From assembly GCA_905479855.1 (NCBI GenBank), contig CAJQOF010000039.1:1-6150 (forward strand): a stretch of DNA of 6,150 bases. Direction: 5' to 3'. The stretch's first letter is position 1. Each line of letters starts with the position of its first letter. This stretch comes from an uncultured Cytophagales bacterium (lineage in GTDB: Bacteria; Bacteroidota; Bacteroidia; Cytophagales; Amoebophilaceae). Under the pieces are notes generated by a model. That model did not search any database and was not told the DNA's origin. It saw only the letters and a list, made by a program, of their open reading frames with translations. A program made the position numbers and the translations under genes. Shown here piece after piece: positions 5,981 to 6,150 of the stretch.

Positions 5981-6150
5981 CACATAGAGGGACAACCGAC
6001 CTCATCGTTGAGGAATTTCCAGTCCGGGTTAAAAGTATTTATCAGCGCTTCTTTCTTTGCTCTGGACCAATTCTTAACCTCTTTTTCTCTTGCTATTGCG
6101 TCATTCACATACTGAAAGTGCTCCCAATGGACCAACAAAAAGCAGTTGTA
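5980..6150 (-). CDS. Small GIY-YIG nuclease family protein, C-terminal part, cut by the window edge
   Basis: Reading the minus strand from the right edge gives 56 residues before a TGA at 5982-5980. The segment contains L-V-H-W-E-H-F (6-12), then D-A-I-A-R-E-K-E-V-K-N-W (17-28) and K-K-E-A-L-I-N-T-F-N-P-D-W-K-F-L-N (32-48). This is the standard end of the short UvrC/URI-type GIY-YIG proteins of about 80-100 residues, in which the Glu of the A-x-R-E motif (residue 22 of the fragment) is the metal-binding catalytic residue. The GIY and YIG strands and the catalytic Arg would lie beyond the edge, so intactness cannot be judged. Such solitary domains are presumed to cut DNA, but their cellular role is mostly unknown. 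The last residues (G-C-P-S-M) leave the family pattern just where the repeat element begins, so the repeat appears to define the C-terminus. Confidence 0.8.
   Translation of the reverse strand, partial: YNCFLLVHWEHFQYVNDAIAREKEVKNWSRAKKEALINTFNPDWKFLNDEVGCPSM

Noticed and set aside
5791..5982. Read-through of the nuclease TGA as a real C-terminal extension
   Set aside because: The 62 open codons consist of repeat DNA with no domain; the stretch is GC-rich and stop-poor, so an open frame is expected by chance.

Overview
The window looks like chromosomal DNA from a member of the Bacteroidota. Three things point there. DnaK and the peptide transporter read like Bacteroidota family members. The transporter gene has a good match to the Bacteroidota-type promoter (TTG, 21-base spacer, TATCTTTG). 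The leaders of three genes (carboxypeptidase, dnaK, transporter) are A-rich and show no Shine-Dalgarno sequence. I cannot assign a genus. Base composition is not strongly AT-rich, which argues against the most reduced insect endosymbionts.

Layout from left to right. Positions 1-444 (minus) hold the N-terminal part of an M32-family (Taq-type) metallocarboxypeptidase that runs off the left edge. A 246-base divergent intergenic region follows. Positions 691-1944 (plus) hold sufS, a group II cysteine desulfurase standing alone without sufBCD beside it. A 121-base convergent gap holds a likely dnaK terminator. Positions 2066-4009 (minus) hold a complete dnaK with neither grpE nor dnaJ next to it. 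Positions 4205-5572 (minus) hold a complete POT/PTR2-family proton-coupled peptide transporter, with its own promoter and a possible weak terminator. Positions 5573-5979 hold no gene but contain a dense cluster of palindromes and degenerate repeats. Positions 5980-6150 (minus) hold the C-terminal end of a small GIY-YIG nuclease that runs off the right edge.

The genes do not form one operon. The peptide transporter and the carboxypeptidase could act in sequence (uptake of short peptides, then trimming to amino acids), and SufS and DnaK both serve iron-sulfur and protein homeostasis in a broad sense, but each appears to be its own transcription unit. The part most worth a second look is the right end. 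A solitary GIY-YIG nuclease ends exactly where a roughly 108-base element with inverted ends begins, and beyond that lie at least three further perfect hairpins. This recalls REP elements and their dedicated nuclease (RAYT), but with a GIY-YIG enzyme. That link is an inference from one locus.
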